In this document: in pieces, positions 7,909-16,660 of the stretch
Layout: each line of letters opens with the position of its first letter
How positions within the stretch are numbered: the first letter of the stretch is position 1
NCBI RefSeq assembly: GCF_000403355.2
Contig: NZ_KE159646.1
Location: 1,846,735 to 1,910,734 of the forward strand
Direction of reading: 5' to 3'
Origin: Adlercreutzia caecimuris B7
GTDB taxonomy: Bacteria > Actinomycetota > Coriobacteriia > Coriobacteriales > Eggerthellaceae
DNA length: 64,000 bases
The notes under the pieces: model-generated
What the model was told of the DNA's origin: nothing
Databases searched by the model: none
Seen by the model: only the letters and a program-made list of their open reading frames with translations
Made by a program: the position numbers and the translations under genes

Positions 7909-8460
7909 CTACTTTTCGTCCTTCTTGTCGGCGGCCTTCTCGGCCACGTCCTTCGCGGTTTCCTTCGCCTCGTGGGCGGCGGTCTTCACGGCCTCGCCCG
8001 CATCGGCGGCGGCTTCCTTCACATCTTCAGCGGCATCGGAGACCGCATCGGCGTCCTCGCCGGCGTTCTTGGCCACCTGATCGGCAATGCGCTGACGGGC
8101 AGCCTCGATCTTGTCGCGCAGCTCGTCGCCCTTCTCGTTGATGGTGGGGGAAATGTTGCTGGCAGCCTCCTGGATGGAAGCGGCCACATCGGCGCCGCGG
8201 GCAGCCGCCTCGGAGGCGATCTCCTGGCCGCGGGCGGTCACGTTGTTCACCACTTCGGCGCCCTTGGTGGCAGCCTCCTGGTAGATGTGCTGAGCACCGG
8301 CCGCCGCCGAATCGCCCCACTGCTGGGCATTGCCGACGAACTCGTTGGCCTTGTCGGCCACCATCGCGCGCGTCTCCACGCCCGGACGCGGCGCAGCCAG
8401 CAAAGCTGCGACGGCACCGACGACGCCACCGATCAGAAACATTCCAAATTTGTTGGCCAT
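7909..8460 (-). CDS. YtxH-like small membrane-anchored helical protein
   Basis: 183 residues. The N-terminus MANKFGMFLIGGVVGAVAAL is a single Gly-rich hydrophobic anchor followed by LAAPRPGVETR, the hallmark of the YtxH family (general-stress proteins of unknown function). The remainder is a long Ala/Glu/Lys-rich amphipathic helix with heptad-like repeats similar to LEA/apolipoprotein sequences. AGGAGG lies 6 nt before the ATG at 8460. It is the first gene of a two-gene operon with the PRC-barrel protein. Confidence 0.8.
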   Translation of the reverse strand: MANKFGMFLIGGVVGAVAALLAAPRPGVETRAMVADKANEFVGNAQQWGDSAAAGAQHIYQEAATKGAEVVNNVTARGQEIASEAAARGADVAASIQEAASNISPTINEKGDELRDKIEAARQRIADQVAKNAGEDADAVSDAAEDVKEAAADAGEAVKTAAHEAKETAKDVAEKAADKKDEK

Positions 8461-9064
8461 GACTGCCTCCTTTATCGACGGAATATCAAGTTCGCTCATT
8501 ATAGAGTGCGCGCAAGTCGACCGCAGCCGTTGATGCGCGGTTCTCACCTTACGGTAAACAAAGCGTCAAACATCATCGATAAGTAAATCTCTCACAGAAA
8601 ACCTCAGCCTGTGCGCAAAAGCGGCATGGGGTGCAAAGCAATAAAGCATCCTGTCAAGCTCATCAAGGTAGACCAACTATGGGAAGCCCTTCGAGTGGTT
8701 GGAGTTCGCTCGTTTTTATACATTTTGCGCTCACGGCCCAAAAACTGGTCGAAAATCGCTCGCTTTGCTACATCTCGTGGCCGAAGATCGCCCATTTTTC
8801 GACAAGCGTCTGTCGCACAGTCAGAGCACTCATCGCTGACCTGGCAAAACGTCATCGCTTCTCAGCCACTCGCAAAACTCACTTTGCTAAAAGCGCAAAA
8901 ACAAGCGATCCCCAACCATTTTTATAGGAAGATGACTCAACGTCCAAAAACAGAAGATCTCTGCCGCCCCCCCCTGTAAGCCACGTAGACCACCGAAATC
9001 CAATGGCAAATTGCTATGCAGGCTGCTTGATCGTGATGTGGCCGCACGAAAACCATGCAAGAAA
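8461..9064. other. AT-richer intergenic stretch, no gene recognised
   Basis: GC content falls compared with the left flank. Translations in all frames lack domain-like features or good ribosome binding sites. The stretch marks the left border of the low-GC island. Confidence 0.4.
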
Positions 9065-9275
9065 TCAGCCGCGGGTGCAGAATTCGATTCCTTCCCTGTT
9101 GTTTTGTGCAGGAGATGCGGGCTGTGGCGTGGAGAAGGCGGCACTGACCGTCGCTGCTGATTTGGCCTTCCCTCTGGCGAGCAACTGACGTTCGAGCTCT
9201 CGGATGAACTCCATTATGCATTCGAAATTCTCGCCTGACAGTTTCAGCAATTGCGCTTGTTTGGCAAACGTCTCG
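9065..9275 (-). pseudogene. Small 5'-truncated ORF remnant
   Basis: A minus-strand frame reads KKRYGRFETFAKQAQLLKLS and continues for about 50 residues with FIRELERQLLARGKAKS, an amphipathic, natural-looking helix, ending at 9065. It has no proper start: a TGA precedes the frame, and only TTG codons are available. It looks like the C-terminal scrap of a regulator or mobile-element protein left at the island border. The family is not recognised. Confidence 0.25.
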
Positions 9276-9576
9276 AAACGACCGTATCGCTTTTTACGTC
9301 ACCACCGCCGGATCCTCTGACGCCATCCCATGCGCATCCTCCCTCAGAAAATCGGAAGCCCCTACTCTTAAACACGTACGAAAATGGTAAAACGCAGCAA
9401 GAGTTTTCTAAAACCACGAAGCATGCAAAAACGCACTGTCGCGATCCAAATCCAAGCATTACACGCACGAGATAAGACCATACATCGTCGCCGTAAAACC
9501 TAGCCGAACAAAGTCTTCGTTAATATCTTTCATGGAGACATCGACGAAAAGCTGGAAAACTCAAAGTAATCTCTCT

Positions 9577-9612
9577 AAAATTAAATTATAAATTTAATTT
9601 TTTCGTTATACT
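9577..9612 (+). promoter_or_regulatory. AT-rich promoter region of the radical SAM gene
   Basis: A dyad AAATTAAA/TTTAATTT (about 9578-9599) precedes TATACT (9607-9612, -10 like). The ribosome binding site GAAGGAAG is just before the ATG at 9630. The dyad may be an operator, for example for the HTH protein at 11595, but that is inference. Confidence 0.45.
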
Positions 9613-9629
9613 CAACCGAAGAAGGAAGT

Positions 9630-10877
9630 ATGAAGTTCGGCCCTCACATCAAATTGTTCGAATTCGCCGATATCCCCATGATTGGCAATGCAGATACGGG
9701 AGATGTGATTGGATTAAGCGACAAAGGACTCGACCTTTGCCAACGAATCGAAGATGGGCGAACGAGCATTGACGAGGCGGCTCGCGAACAACCAGACCTT
9801 TTTGAGCATTTAGAGATGGGCGGCTTTTTAGCTGAACCTTATCCACGCTCGCTTGAAGCCGCATACCTCCATATAACTCAGCGCTGCAATCTCCATTGCA
9901 TAGGTTGTTATTCTGACGGCCCTGATCGCAATCGCTCAACCGATTTATCTTTATCCGCGATAGATGACATTATCGCGCAACTTGCGAGCATGGGCGTACG
10001 GACATTGAATATTTCTGGAGGGGAGCCTTTCCTCAGAAAAGATCTTCCTCTAATTGCTCAGCTAGCCAGCCGAGCACATGGCATTCCCGAAATAAATATT
10101 CTCACCAATGGCACTATCTATGCTCAGAATACAATTGACGGAATTGCTCCATTTGTAAAAAAGGTATCTGTTTCTTTTGATGGAATCTCTTCCTCGGACG
10201 AAGCCCTCGTTCGTGGCAGCCAACGCTTTGATGAACTTGTTTCATTTGTTAAGCTTCTTCAAAAAGCAAACATTCCCGTGGTTCTTACAGCCACCGTTCA
10301 CCGCAGGAACATAGAAATCTTAGATGAATATGTTCGCCTAGCAAATCGGCTAGGGGCGACGATGAATTACAGCCTTCTTTCGCCACCATCTCATGGGATG
10401 TCCGAATTCGAAGACCTCGCATTTCGTGATGATGATTTGGTACAAGCCGCCACCGTTTTGTGGGATCTTGCCGACAAAGGCCTAGCAACTGTGGCTGAGG
10501 AAGAACCTGTTGGTGTTGGCCTTCGCTGTCGCGACACTTGCGGCGCCGGAGCGCGAGTCGTTAGCGTTGGAGCGGACGGAACGCTTTTTCCTTGCCATAT
10601 GATGCACGACGATCGCTTCGCATTAGGCAACTTACTAGAAAAATCATTGGAGGAAATACTTGCCTCGAGCAAATCTGAGAGTGTATCTCTAACAACCAGC
10701 CAACTGAATGGCTGCAAAGGATGCGACGCCCTTCCCTTCTGCGCCGGCGGCTGTCGTGCGCGCTCAGTAGCATCCGGCAACGGAATAGCTGGAAAAGACG
10801 CCTATTGCGCAATGCATAAGGCATACTACAACGAGGCAGCCAGGCGGTTGAAAGCCGCCCTAGAAGATAGGAGTTAG
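9630..10877 (+). CDS. Radical SAM/SPASM peptide maturase with N-terminal RRE-like domain
   Basis: 415 residues. Cys86, Cys90 and Cys93 in CNLHCIGC are the CxxxCxxC ligands of the radical SAM [4Fe-4S] cluster. NISGGEPFLRKDL is the GGE motif. The C-terminal part is Cys-rich (TCGAGARVVSVGADGTLFPC, then CKGCDALPFCAGGC), a SPASM domain carrying auxiliary clusters. Residues 1-70 (TGDVIGLSDKGLDLCQRIEDG) resemble a PqqD-type RiPP recognition element fused to the N-terminus. Such enzymes install C-C or thioether crosslinks in ribosomal peptides. A 26-codon ORF starts three bases after the stop and has a strong ribosome binding site inside this gene's end. The substrate and crosslink are not determined. 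Confidence 0.8.
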   Translation: MKFGPHIKLFEFADIPMIGNADTGDVIGLSDKGLDLCQRIEDGRTSIDEAAREQPDLFEHLEMGGFLAEPYPRSLEAAYLHITQRCNLHCIGCYSDGPDRNRSTDLSLSAIDDIIAQLASMGVRTLNISGGEPFLRKDLPLIAQLASRAHGIPEINILTNGTIYAQNTIDGIAPFVKKVSVSFDGISSSDEALVRGSQRFDELVSFVKLLQKANIPVVLTATVHRRNIEILDEYVRLANRLGATMNYSLLSPPSHGMSEFEDLAFRDDDLVQAATVLWDLADKGLATVAEEEPVGVGLRCRDTCGAGARVVSVGADGTLFPCHMMHDDRFALGNLLEKSLEEILASSKSESVSLTTSQLNGCKGCDALPFCAGGCRARSVASGNGIAGKDAYCAMHKAYYNEAARRLKAALEDRS

Positions 10878-10880
10878 ATT

Positions 10881-10961
10881 ATGTTGTTTCATCTGTCCGG
10901 AAATGTGTTAAAGCCTTGTGAATGGATAGGCCTGTTTGGTTTCTGCTATTCTGCGGGGTAG
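10881..10961 (+). CDS. Candidate 26-residue RiPP precursor peptide
   Basis: AGGAG at 10869-10873 lies 7 nt before ATG 10881, and the frame stops at TAG 10959-10961. The C-terminal 16 residues are KPCEWIGLFGFCYSAG: two cysteines (13 and 22), a Lys11-x-x-x-Trp15 spacing like that of the streptide crosslink, and several aromatics. The first ten residues could serve as leader. Position directly behind a stand-alone RRE/radical SAM/SPASM gene is the usual place for a precursor or a second copy of it. I recognise no named precursor family. It could also be a translated leader or a chance ORF, but the ribosome binding site is better than expected by chance. Confidence 0.5.
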   Translation: MLFHLSGNVLKPCEWIGLFGFCYSAG

Positions 10962-10970
10962 AAGAAATGT

Positions 10971-11002
10971 CTCTGGCGGGGTTCTTGAAAACTCCGCCAG
11001 AG
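10971..11002 (+). other. Hairpin downstream of the small ORF
   Basis: CTCTGGCGG/CCGCCAGAG stem with a loop of about 14 nt, 10 nt after the small ORF stop. There is no T tract, so it is more likely an attenuator or mRNA-stabilising hairpin between the maturase/peptide mRNA and the next gene than a classical terminator. Confidence 0.5.
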
Positions 11003-11049
11003 CCCACGTCACATGCGTTTAGATAGTTTTTCCTGCGGAGGATGCCAAC

Positions 11050-11580
11050 TTGGAAGCCGCTCAGATTGAGAATTCTCGAAATGCTGTCAGGAATTTTGGC
11101 AAGATTCTAATTGTCGTATTTACGGTGATGGCTTTTTTCTGCGCCTTCAACGTCTTGGCCTACTTGTTCGCTGCTTTTAAATCATCCGCATCGGAAGAAG
11201 TCCAGGATTGGTATCTTTTTGTCCCTGGTACTCTGGAGTGGGCTGCTTTTCTAATCGCGGCCCTTACCTGCATTTCAGCAGCTCATAAGATTACAATCGG
11301 CGCATCTTTATTTGTCCCCACGGTATCAAAGCGCCTAATGGGTTCTGCAATTTTTCTCTGGATCTATGTCCTTGTTAATGCTTTCTGGTTCCCTCTTCTT
11401 CAGCATTTCGGAACATTGATAGATTGCAGTGAGGTGGCCATCAGCATTGCAGAGAACGGCTTTACCGCAGGCATATATTTTGATATCGGAACGGCATTTG
11501 CCGCCACAATCCTTATGCTGGTTGCTTCTATAATTCGCTATGGATCGGCGCTCCAAGAACAAGCTGATGAGTTATTTTAG
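11050..11580 (+). CDS. DUF2975 family four-helix membrane protein
   Basis: 176 residues with four hydrophobic segments (about 18-44, 58-80, 96-116 and 140-163). This matches DUF2975 proteins, which are nearly always encoded beside a small Xre-type HTH protein, as here. Start is TTG at 11050 with GGAGG at 11036-11040. The role in the family is unknown; the pair may be a membrane-linked regulatory module. Moderate GC and codon use match the surrounding island. Confidence 0.75.
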   Translation: MEAAQIENSRNAVRNFGKILIVVFTVMAFFCAFNVLAYLFAAFKSSASEEVQDWYLFVPGTLEWAAFLIAALTCISAAHKITIGASLFVPTVSKRLMGSAIFLWIYVLVNAFWFPLLQHFGTLIDCSEVAISIAENGFTAGIYFDIGTAFAATILMLVASIIRYGSALQEQADELF

Positions 11581-11594
11581 CGAAGGTTTGCCTA

Positions 11595-11810
11595 ATGCCT
11601 ATCCGCATCAACCTTGACGAAATGCTTGAACGAAAAGGAATAACGGCACGGGAGCTAGCCGCCGCCATAGATACGTCTGAGGTGAACCTCTCCCATATTA
11701 GGACAGGAAAAGTCAAAGCGTTTCGATTCTCAACTTTAGAGAAACTGTGCCGCGCACTCTCTTGCACGCCAGGAGACCTCATAACCCTCGTTGATGATTA
11801 CCCCGAATGA
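11595..11810 (+). CDS. Small Xre/Cro-type HTH regulator (HTH_26)
   Basis: 71 residues, almost entirely the helix-turn-helix: LDEMLERKGITARELAAAID as the first two helices, then the recognition helix VNLSHIRTGKVKAF, then LEKLCRALSCTPGDLI. This is the standard partner of DUF2975 proteins and lies 14 bp downstream of that gene. It probably binds DNA as a dimer and regulates its own locus; the dyad upstream of the radical SAM gene is a candidate target. Confidence 0.85.
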   Translation: MPIRINLDEMLERKGITARELAAAIDTSEVNLSHIRTGKVKAFRFSTLEKLCRALSCTPGDLITLVDDYPE

Positions 11811-11915
11811 ACTGGCGCTCCTACGCAGGTTGAAGAATCCAATCTACAGCCTCTCGAATCCCCTGTGCTTCAGAAGGCTCGAGAGGCTGCTCTAAAGTTT
11901 TGATTTACACCCTTA

Positions 11916-12674
11916 CTACTTCTCGGTCTTCGACTGGTCTTTACCGTCACACACGCTGGCAGTAAGCCAAATGAAATCATGATTAGGAACGGCACCCTCT
12001 CCCACCTGATGATACTCTTCCTTACTGCCGCCAAAAGCGATATAGTCCCGGTTGTTCATGTCCGCGCTTCCATCGAACCATGTTTGAGGCACGGAAAACC
12101 CAACGTATATGATCGTTGAGTCTCCTTTTGGAAGGGAGAATGTCATAGAATCCGAACCGCCGATGTCTGTACGTTCGGATTGCTCAGGTGCAGCAAAGAA
12201 CGTGACGGGGATTCTATCGGGGCCTAGGAACATAAAGTTGGCCCGGAATTTCTCGTCCTGTGCGTCGCTTTTCGCATCGTGATTATCAAGATACACTTCG
12301 CAAATAAGTATAGGGGCATCTTTTAAAGCATCCTTTCCTGCGACAAGATGCCCAACGTGATCTTTAGCTTCGTTGTAACTCCGATAGATCGTTGCAGATT
12401 TGATCTCGACGTTCATGACCCCTGACCAACCCAGATTATCGCGACTAGAGGAATCAAGCGTAAGCGCACCAGTCATGCTCACACCGGGAAGAGAAGGCGT
12501 TTCCCGGTCGGCTTCTGATTCCTCCACCGTTTTTGAATTCGGGGTTGCGCCTTGCCCATCATCAGACGAGCTTGACGGCGGTTGACAACTTGGCTGACAA
12601 CCACTTAGGGCAAACAAACCTGACATGCAGACTATCAGAAGGATCGACAACAACTTTGCTTTGCAGTTTTTCAT
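11916..12674 (-). CDS. Predicted lipoprotein of the ABC-transporter operon
   Basis: 252 residues. The signal peptide ends in LFALSGC, so Cys26 would be lipidated after cleavage, and a Ser/Pro/Gly linker follows. The body has beta-rich strands such as MNVEIKSATIYRSYNEA and IIYVGFSVPQTWFD, like extracellular Ig-like or DUF4352-type domains. Last gene of a six-gene minus-strand operon, 33 bp after the 228-residue protein. It could be an immunity or accessory lipoprotein for the exported protein at 15902, but function is not known. Confidence 0.6.
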   Translation of the reverse strand: MKNCKAKLLSILLIVCMSGLFALSGCQPSCQPPSSSSDDGQGATPNSKTVEESEADRETPSLPGVSMTGALTLDSSSRDNLGWSGVMNVEIKSATIYRSYNEAKDHVGHLVAGKDALKDAPILICEVYLDNHDAKSDAQDEKFRANFMFLGPDRIPVTFFAAPEQSERTDIGGSDSMTFSLPKGDSTIIYVGFSVPQTWFDGSADMNNRDYIAFGGSKEEYHQVGEGAVPNHDFIWLTASVCDGKDQSKTEK

Positions 12675-12707
12675 AGTTACCCTTTCATTTAGATATTCGC
12701 ACTCTCG

Positions 12708-13394
12708 TTAACTCCTATAGCCAGCTGAAAACAAAATGATTTTTCGTATCGGCGAATTTGTCACCACAAGTTTGTACTCACCCTCCTTCAGTGGCAGTCG
12801 AGTTCGTAAATTGCTAGCTTCAAAGTACCGCTCCTCAGCTTGAATGCTAAACGGTACGACTAAGTCAAACTCAGTACCTGGCTCTATGCGAAACATAGAT
12901 TGATCAGTCATTTTCGGATCTGAAATTTCCCACAAATCCCAATCGGGCTGCATCGACAAGCTAGGATTTTTCGAACTTATAGCTCGCCAGTCAATTGCAG
13001 CAAAGTATCCATCGCTATTCTCGGGAGCGCATTTCACTGCAAGTTTAACGACAAGAACCGATAAAGTGTCGGCTTCCTCCACCTTGATGTCGTCATATTT
13101 GCCAAGAATATCTTTGCTTAGATCGACCGATGCTTCACCGTAGGCTTCCAAAAACTGCTTGGGTGACATGATCTGAGAAGACTCCAATTTCAATGAGAGT
13201 CCGTTGGTTTTTTCATCTGCCAGACCAGCAAACGATCCATCGAGGTCAACCCAGTCTGCATTTTCGTAGTTTTCCTCAACAATCTGAGGCGCATGCGCAT
13301 TGACGTAATCAATGCGCAAAAAACACGCTATCGCAAGAAGACCTACGACAATTGGCACAGAAATACGGAGCGCCCTCCTCAAAGCGTCACTCAT
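12708..13394 (-). CDS. Membrane-anchored extracytoplasmic protein of unknown function
   Basis: 228 residues: a single N-terminal anchor (about residues 10-27, ISVPIVVGLLAIACFL) and an outside domain of beta character, for example MFRIEPGTEFDLVVPFSI near the end. Its start overlaps the end of the ATPase gene by 8 bp, so the two are translationally coupled. The strand pattern of the C-terminal half resembles that of the lipoprotein encoded next. Proteins of this build accompany ABC exporters of bacteriocin-like peptides in Firmicutes. I do not recognise a named family with confidence. Confidence 0.6.
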   Translation of the reverse strand: MSDALRRALRISVPIVVGLLAIACFLRIDYVNAHAPQIVEENYENADWVDLDGSFAGLADEKTNGLSLKLESSQIMSPKQFLEAYGEASVDLSKDILGKYDDIKVEEADTLSVLVVKLAVKCAPENSDGYFAAIDWRAISSKNPSLSMQPDWDLWEISDPKMTDQSMFRIEPGTEFDLVVPFSIQAEERYFEASNLRTRLPLKEGEYKLVVTNSPIRKIILFSAGYRS

Positions 13395-14076
13395 CTCGCC
13401 CTCCCATCGATTGGCTGCAACATATATTGCTGTCGCGCATCGGTGGCTTCTCTTCTATCAGCCTGCCCTCTTCCACAAGAGCCATTCTGTCGGATACCAT
13501 CCCCAAAACCTTATCATCATGCGAGGTGATCACTATGCTTGCCCCACATCCCCTGGCTTTGCATATCAGCGACTTGAACATTTCAACGCCATCTTGATCG
13601 AGTGCATTTGTAGGCTCGTCTAAAAGCACCACATCGGGTCTCTCCATAAATGCAACAGCCAAGCCCAAACGCTGCTTCATTCCAAGCGAGTACTTATGAA
13701 AAGGGCGGCGATCCTGCGGATCAAGGCCCACTTGCCTCAGAATCGTCTTGATGTCTTCGACCGTAACGGTGTTTCTAATTGATGCCAAAAGTCGACAGTT
13801 GTCCAGCCCTGTATAGTGAGCGAGGAATGACGGCGTTTCGATTAGGAGCCCAAGATTGACAGGGTACGGCACGCCCGGACCGAGCTTGATTCCATTGATA
13901 AAGATTGCTCCTGCATCGGAATAGACTAAACCAGCTATTGCTCGAAGAAGCATAGTTTTCCCAGAACCATTAGGCCCTTTTACGCCAACAATCTCTCCAG
14001 GCCTGACCGTTAGATTGATTTCTCGAAGGACTTTGTGGCCTCTGATGGTTTTAGAAAAACTACTTACTTCAATCAT
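13387..14076 (-). CDS. ABC transporter ATP-binding protein
   Basis: 229 residues, one nucleotide-binding domain. Walker A is GPNGSGKT (about residues 34-41), the signature is YSLGMKQRLGLA, Walker B is DVVLLDEPTNALD, and the switch His is in ITSHDD. The short form with LGMKQR belongs to the BcrA/NatA-like (ABC-2) subfamily for drug, lantibiotic or bacteriocin export and immunity. It overlaps the permease gene upstream and the anchored protein downstream by 8 bp each, so it works with the two permeases encoded before it. Confidence 0.85.
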   Translation of the reverse strand: MIEVSSFSKTIRGHKVLREINLTVRPGEIVGVKGPNGSGKTMLLRAIAGLVYSDAGAIFINGIKLGPGVPYPVNLGLLIETPSFLAHYTGLDNCRLLASIRNTVTVEDIKTILRQVGLDPQDRRPFHKYSLGMKQRLGLAVAFMERPDVVLLDEPTNALDQDGVEMFKSLICKARGCGASIVITSHDDKVLGMVSDRMALVEEGRLIEEKPPMRDSNICCSQSMGGRDE

Positions 14077-14917
14077 AAGTTTCCACCATCCCTACAATAT
14101 TGCTGCCACGAAAAATTAGCGCCCCAACCAAAGTTGAAAAAAACCCGACCAATACCGCATATGCTAAGGATTGAATCGATGAAATCCCAGTACTTAAGAA
14201 ACAATCCGATCGTACAGCCATCAAATACTCCCCCGGAATAAAACCGGACACAATTAGCAGGGCAGGGAGCAACGACACTAACACAGTCAAAAAAGCGAAC
14301 AATTCGTTCTTTAAAAGCGAAATTACCACCAGAGGTAGAACGAAAAGGGCCCCTATGAGCGGAATCATTAGCAAGAAGGAGGTCAAATCGTATGGACTAT
14401 CTAACAGTTCGTCATTTCGTGATAAGTTGATGGCTTCGATGGAACTGGAAGCCTCCAAAGAAAAGTGTCCCGAATTGATACTAGTTAAGAACATTGCCGT
14501 AATTGCTACCGCTATCCAAAACAAAAATGTCGCAATCAACGCCCAGATACATTTCGCCAAGAACCACGAGGAGCGCTTTTTCGATTTCAGAAGAGAACTC
14601 ACGCCAAAATACCCTTTGCCATATTTACCCACATAGGCTATTGGCGCAAGAGCACACGCCGTCCATAACAGCATCCAACCGATTGGAAAAAGAATTGAAT
14701 CTCGTTCGATCTGGTCAGGAGGCAGAAGACCAGCCAATATAAGGAGAGCGTTATCGCCAAGAGTGAATTCGCTCCAATCAATCTGGTAGGCAGAGGCTTT
14801 GACCCATCCTCCCAATATAACAGTAAAGGCGACCGTAGCTCCTAAGGCAACAGAAAGGAGCAGGTATCGCTTTCCAGCTCGTAAATCAAACCGAAGACCG
14901 TTGTAGACGCCAATCAT
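14069..14917 (-). CDS. ABC-2 type permease subunit
   Basis: 282 residues with six predicted membrane spans arranged as in ABC-2 permeases: one N-terminal span, a large loop, then a cluster (FLLMIPLIGALFVLPLVVIS and following). It begins inside the stop of the preceding permease gene (overlap of the ATGA type), which implies equal expression and a heterodimeric transporter with the 14914-15774 product. Substrate is inferred only from context: the secreted protein encoded first in the operon. Confidence 0.7.
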   Translation of the reverse strand: MIGVYNGLRFDLRAGKRYLLLSVALGATVAFTVILGGWVKASAYQIDWSEFTLGDNALLILAGLLPPDQIERDSILFPIGWMLLWTACALAPIAYVGKYGKGYFGVSSLLKSKKRSSWFLAKCIWALIATFLFWIAVAITAMFLTSINSGHFSLEASSSIEAINLSRNDELLDSPYDLTSFLLMIPLIGALFVLPLVVISLLKNELFAFLTVLVSLLPALLIVSGFIPGEYLMAVRSDCFLSTGISSIQSLAYAVLVGFFSTLVGALIFRGSNIVGMVETYD

Positions 14918-15774
14918 CGCGCACCACTCCGATTCCGCGAAAAAGCAAGCACTGCGGACAAAAGAATAAGAAGAGCGACTATGCTAACCGAAATTATAGG
15001 CTCATGCGCATATTCAAAGCTCCATCCTTGGAGTATCTGAAAAATGCTAAACTCGAAAATAGGAACCGAAGTTAGAGCCGCAAAGAAGAAGTGGTTGCAA
15101 AATTCAAGTATCAGCAGAAAGAAATAGGGCAAAATAAGCGCAAAGGAAACTCTCTTGACGAACCAGCCGATACTGAGCACCAAGGCACCCCATGCTCCGC
15201 ACAGACACGAATCAAACAAGGTTCTCAAAAAGACAAAAAATGCAGGGTTGGAATAGAATACATCGGCAAAAACCTCGCTATACGTCATTCCCGTATACAA
15301 GCTATCATAAGCATTAGGCATAAATGCCGGGAAATAGCATGCGACAAAAATCATATTTGACAACAAAGCAATGGCGGCCACTGCAGCAGATGCACAAAAA
15401 GACGCAATCAGCTTACTAAAGTAGTACTGCCAGCGAGGACACCTGGTAATCTCCTGACAGTAATAGCCGGACCGCATTTCCGTAACACTAGACCAGCTAT
15501 ACGCAAAAGGCGCAATGAACACCATTCCGTAGAAGAAGAGGTAATAGAATCCCGCTCTGCCCCACGCCCCTACCCCGAGCCATGCAGCATAGCAACTCCA
15601 ACTAGAATAATAGGGATACGCATCTGTATTGGCTGTGTTAAAGCCGATAACTTCGAACTGATTTATCGATTCTACAGCCGCAAGGCCGGCAAGCACGAGT
15701 GCGATTGCCACAGCAATCGCAAACCATCTCCCGCAAAAAGCTTTTCGAATCTCCAGTGACAATACTCGACGCAT
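14914..15774 (-). CDS. ABC-2 type permease subunit
   Basis: About 286 residues with six hydrophobic segments, the first near residues 15-35 and an aromatic-rich loop (YPYYSSWSCYAAWLGVGAWG) after it. I chose ATG 15774; a TTG at 15792 would add six residues, and GGAG between them serves the ATG. Second half of the predicted heterodimeric exporter. It is separated by about 127 bp from the secreted-protein gene, which may have its own higher expression. Confidence 0.65.
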   Translation of the reverse strand: MRRVLSLEIRKAFCGRWFAIAVAIALVLAGLAAVESINQFEVIGFNTANTDAYPYYSSWSCYAAWLGVGAWGRAGFYYLFFYGMVFIAPFAYSWSSVTEMRSGYYCQEITRCPRWQYYFSKLIASFCASAAVAAIALLSNMIFVACYFPAFMPNAYDSLYTGMTYSEVFADVFYSNPAFFVFLRTLFDSCLCGAWGALVLSIGWFVKRVSFALILPYFFLLILEFCNHFFFAALTSVPIFEFSIFQILQGWSFEYAHEPIISVSIVALLILLSAVLAFSRNRSGAR

Positions 15775-15901
15775 ACGAATTAACAGCTCCAAATCCCCAA
15801 AACCATAGCAGCAGCCAGATACGGTACTAGTGCAGAATGCCTCACGATAGAGCAGAGCGTCACGTCGGCACCGGCGGACGCACCGCCCTATCAGCCAAGC
15901 C

Positions 15902-16402
15902 TTAATCTATGTTCAGGACCGGCAAGTCAGCTGCAGCCTCGCTGCAATCCGGACTCCACACACCATTGGTGCTTCCAGTTCCAAACGGCGCCCATGCCGT
16001 CAGACGAGCCCATTTGTAGTCCTCATTGCCATGTCGGGAATCTCGCACAGTGTTGCGAATTCGATATTGCCCATCTCGCTCATCGTAGGCTTTTCCGACC
16101 ATGCAATTTTTGGAACCCCTGCCTTCGCGATCGAGAGCCCCATCAATGTACAAGCGACAATGATGCCCGTTATGGTACATGATGTGGATATAAGCACTTC
16201 CCGCCGCCGCCTTGTGGCGCCACTCGGTTCCGTCCGTAGAGCCTTTGCTCTCCAAATAGAAACCATAGCCAGTATTTGCGTCACTAGCGTATGCGTGCTG
16301 AGTTGTCGTCGCAGTACCAAACACTGACAGCAAACCAACAAAGGCCACGATCAGTGCCTTCCGCCTAAAATCGAACGTTGTAATGCTAGATGTAGACTTC
16401 AT
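15902..16402 (-). CDS. Small secreted protein, bacteriocin-like (WSPD C-terminus)
   Basis: 166 residues with a cleavable signal peptide (hydrophobic LIVAFVGLLSVFG, cleavage near AYAS/DAN). The mature part of about 126 residues is polar, with WRHKAAAGSAYIH and a C-terminal GVWSPDCSE segment. That pattern recalls DUF2712-type secreted proteins, which are found beside ABC transporters; lactococcin 972-like bacteriocins share the context but not the motif. AGGAGG precedes the ATG, with AT-rich promoter-like DNA to 16500. First gene of the operon with the exporter. An antibacterial or signalling role is inference. Only three Cys are visible in the mature part. Confidence 0.6.
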   Translation of the reverse strand: MKSTSSITTFDFRRKALIVAFVGLLSVFGTATTTQHAYASDANTGYGFYLESKGSTDGTEWRHKAAAGSAYIHIMYHNGHHCRLYIDGALDREGRGSKNCMVGKAYDERDGQYRIRNTVRDSRHGNEDYKWARLTAWAPFGTGSTNGVWSPDCSEAAADLPVLNID

Positions 16403-16660
16403 TACATACCTCCTGGATAGGATTTATCTAATCAGCAATCGATCGCACGATAAAGCGTATCAGTATTTAAAGTTTTAGTTTAATTTAAATGAGCAAAGTT
16501 GCTTGACCGTTACCGAAGAAAGATTCCGGGAGGTTTCTGTTGTATTCTATATTTATTTCAGCCATCTAAAAGAAAGCGCTCTCAACAGACAGGAGCAAAA
16601 AAAGAAGTGCAAAGGTATAACACGATCTAGCACATATGGCTTCGCGATATCCTGAAATAT
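16403..16660. promoter_or_regulatory. AT-rich upstream region of the secreted-protein operon
   Basis: This 258-bp stretch has no gene. On the minus strand AAATTAAACT and TTTAAATACT lie upstream of the AGGAGG, and it is among the most AT-rich DNA of the window, consistent with a promoter in transferred DNA. Confidence 0.4.

Noticed and set aside
8604..8979. Short frames in the low-GC intergenic area
   Set aside because: No ribosome binding site, odd composition (Cys/Arg/Thr/Ser mix), overlapping on both strands; nothing supports one of them.
15902..16402. Lactococcin 972 family bacteriocin
   Set aside because: Secretion and ABC context fit, but the Trp/Gly pattern of that family is not seen; the WSPD end fits another secreted family better.
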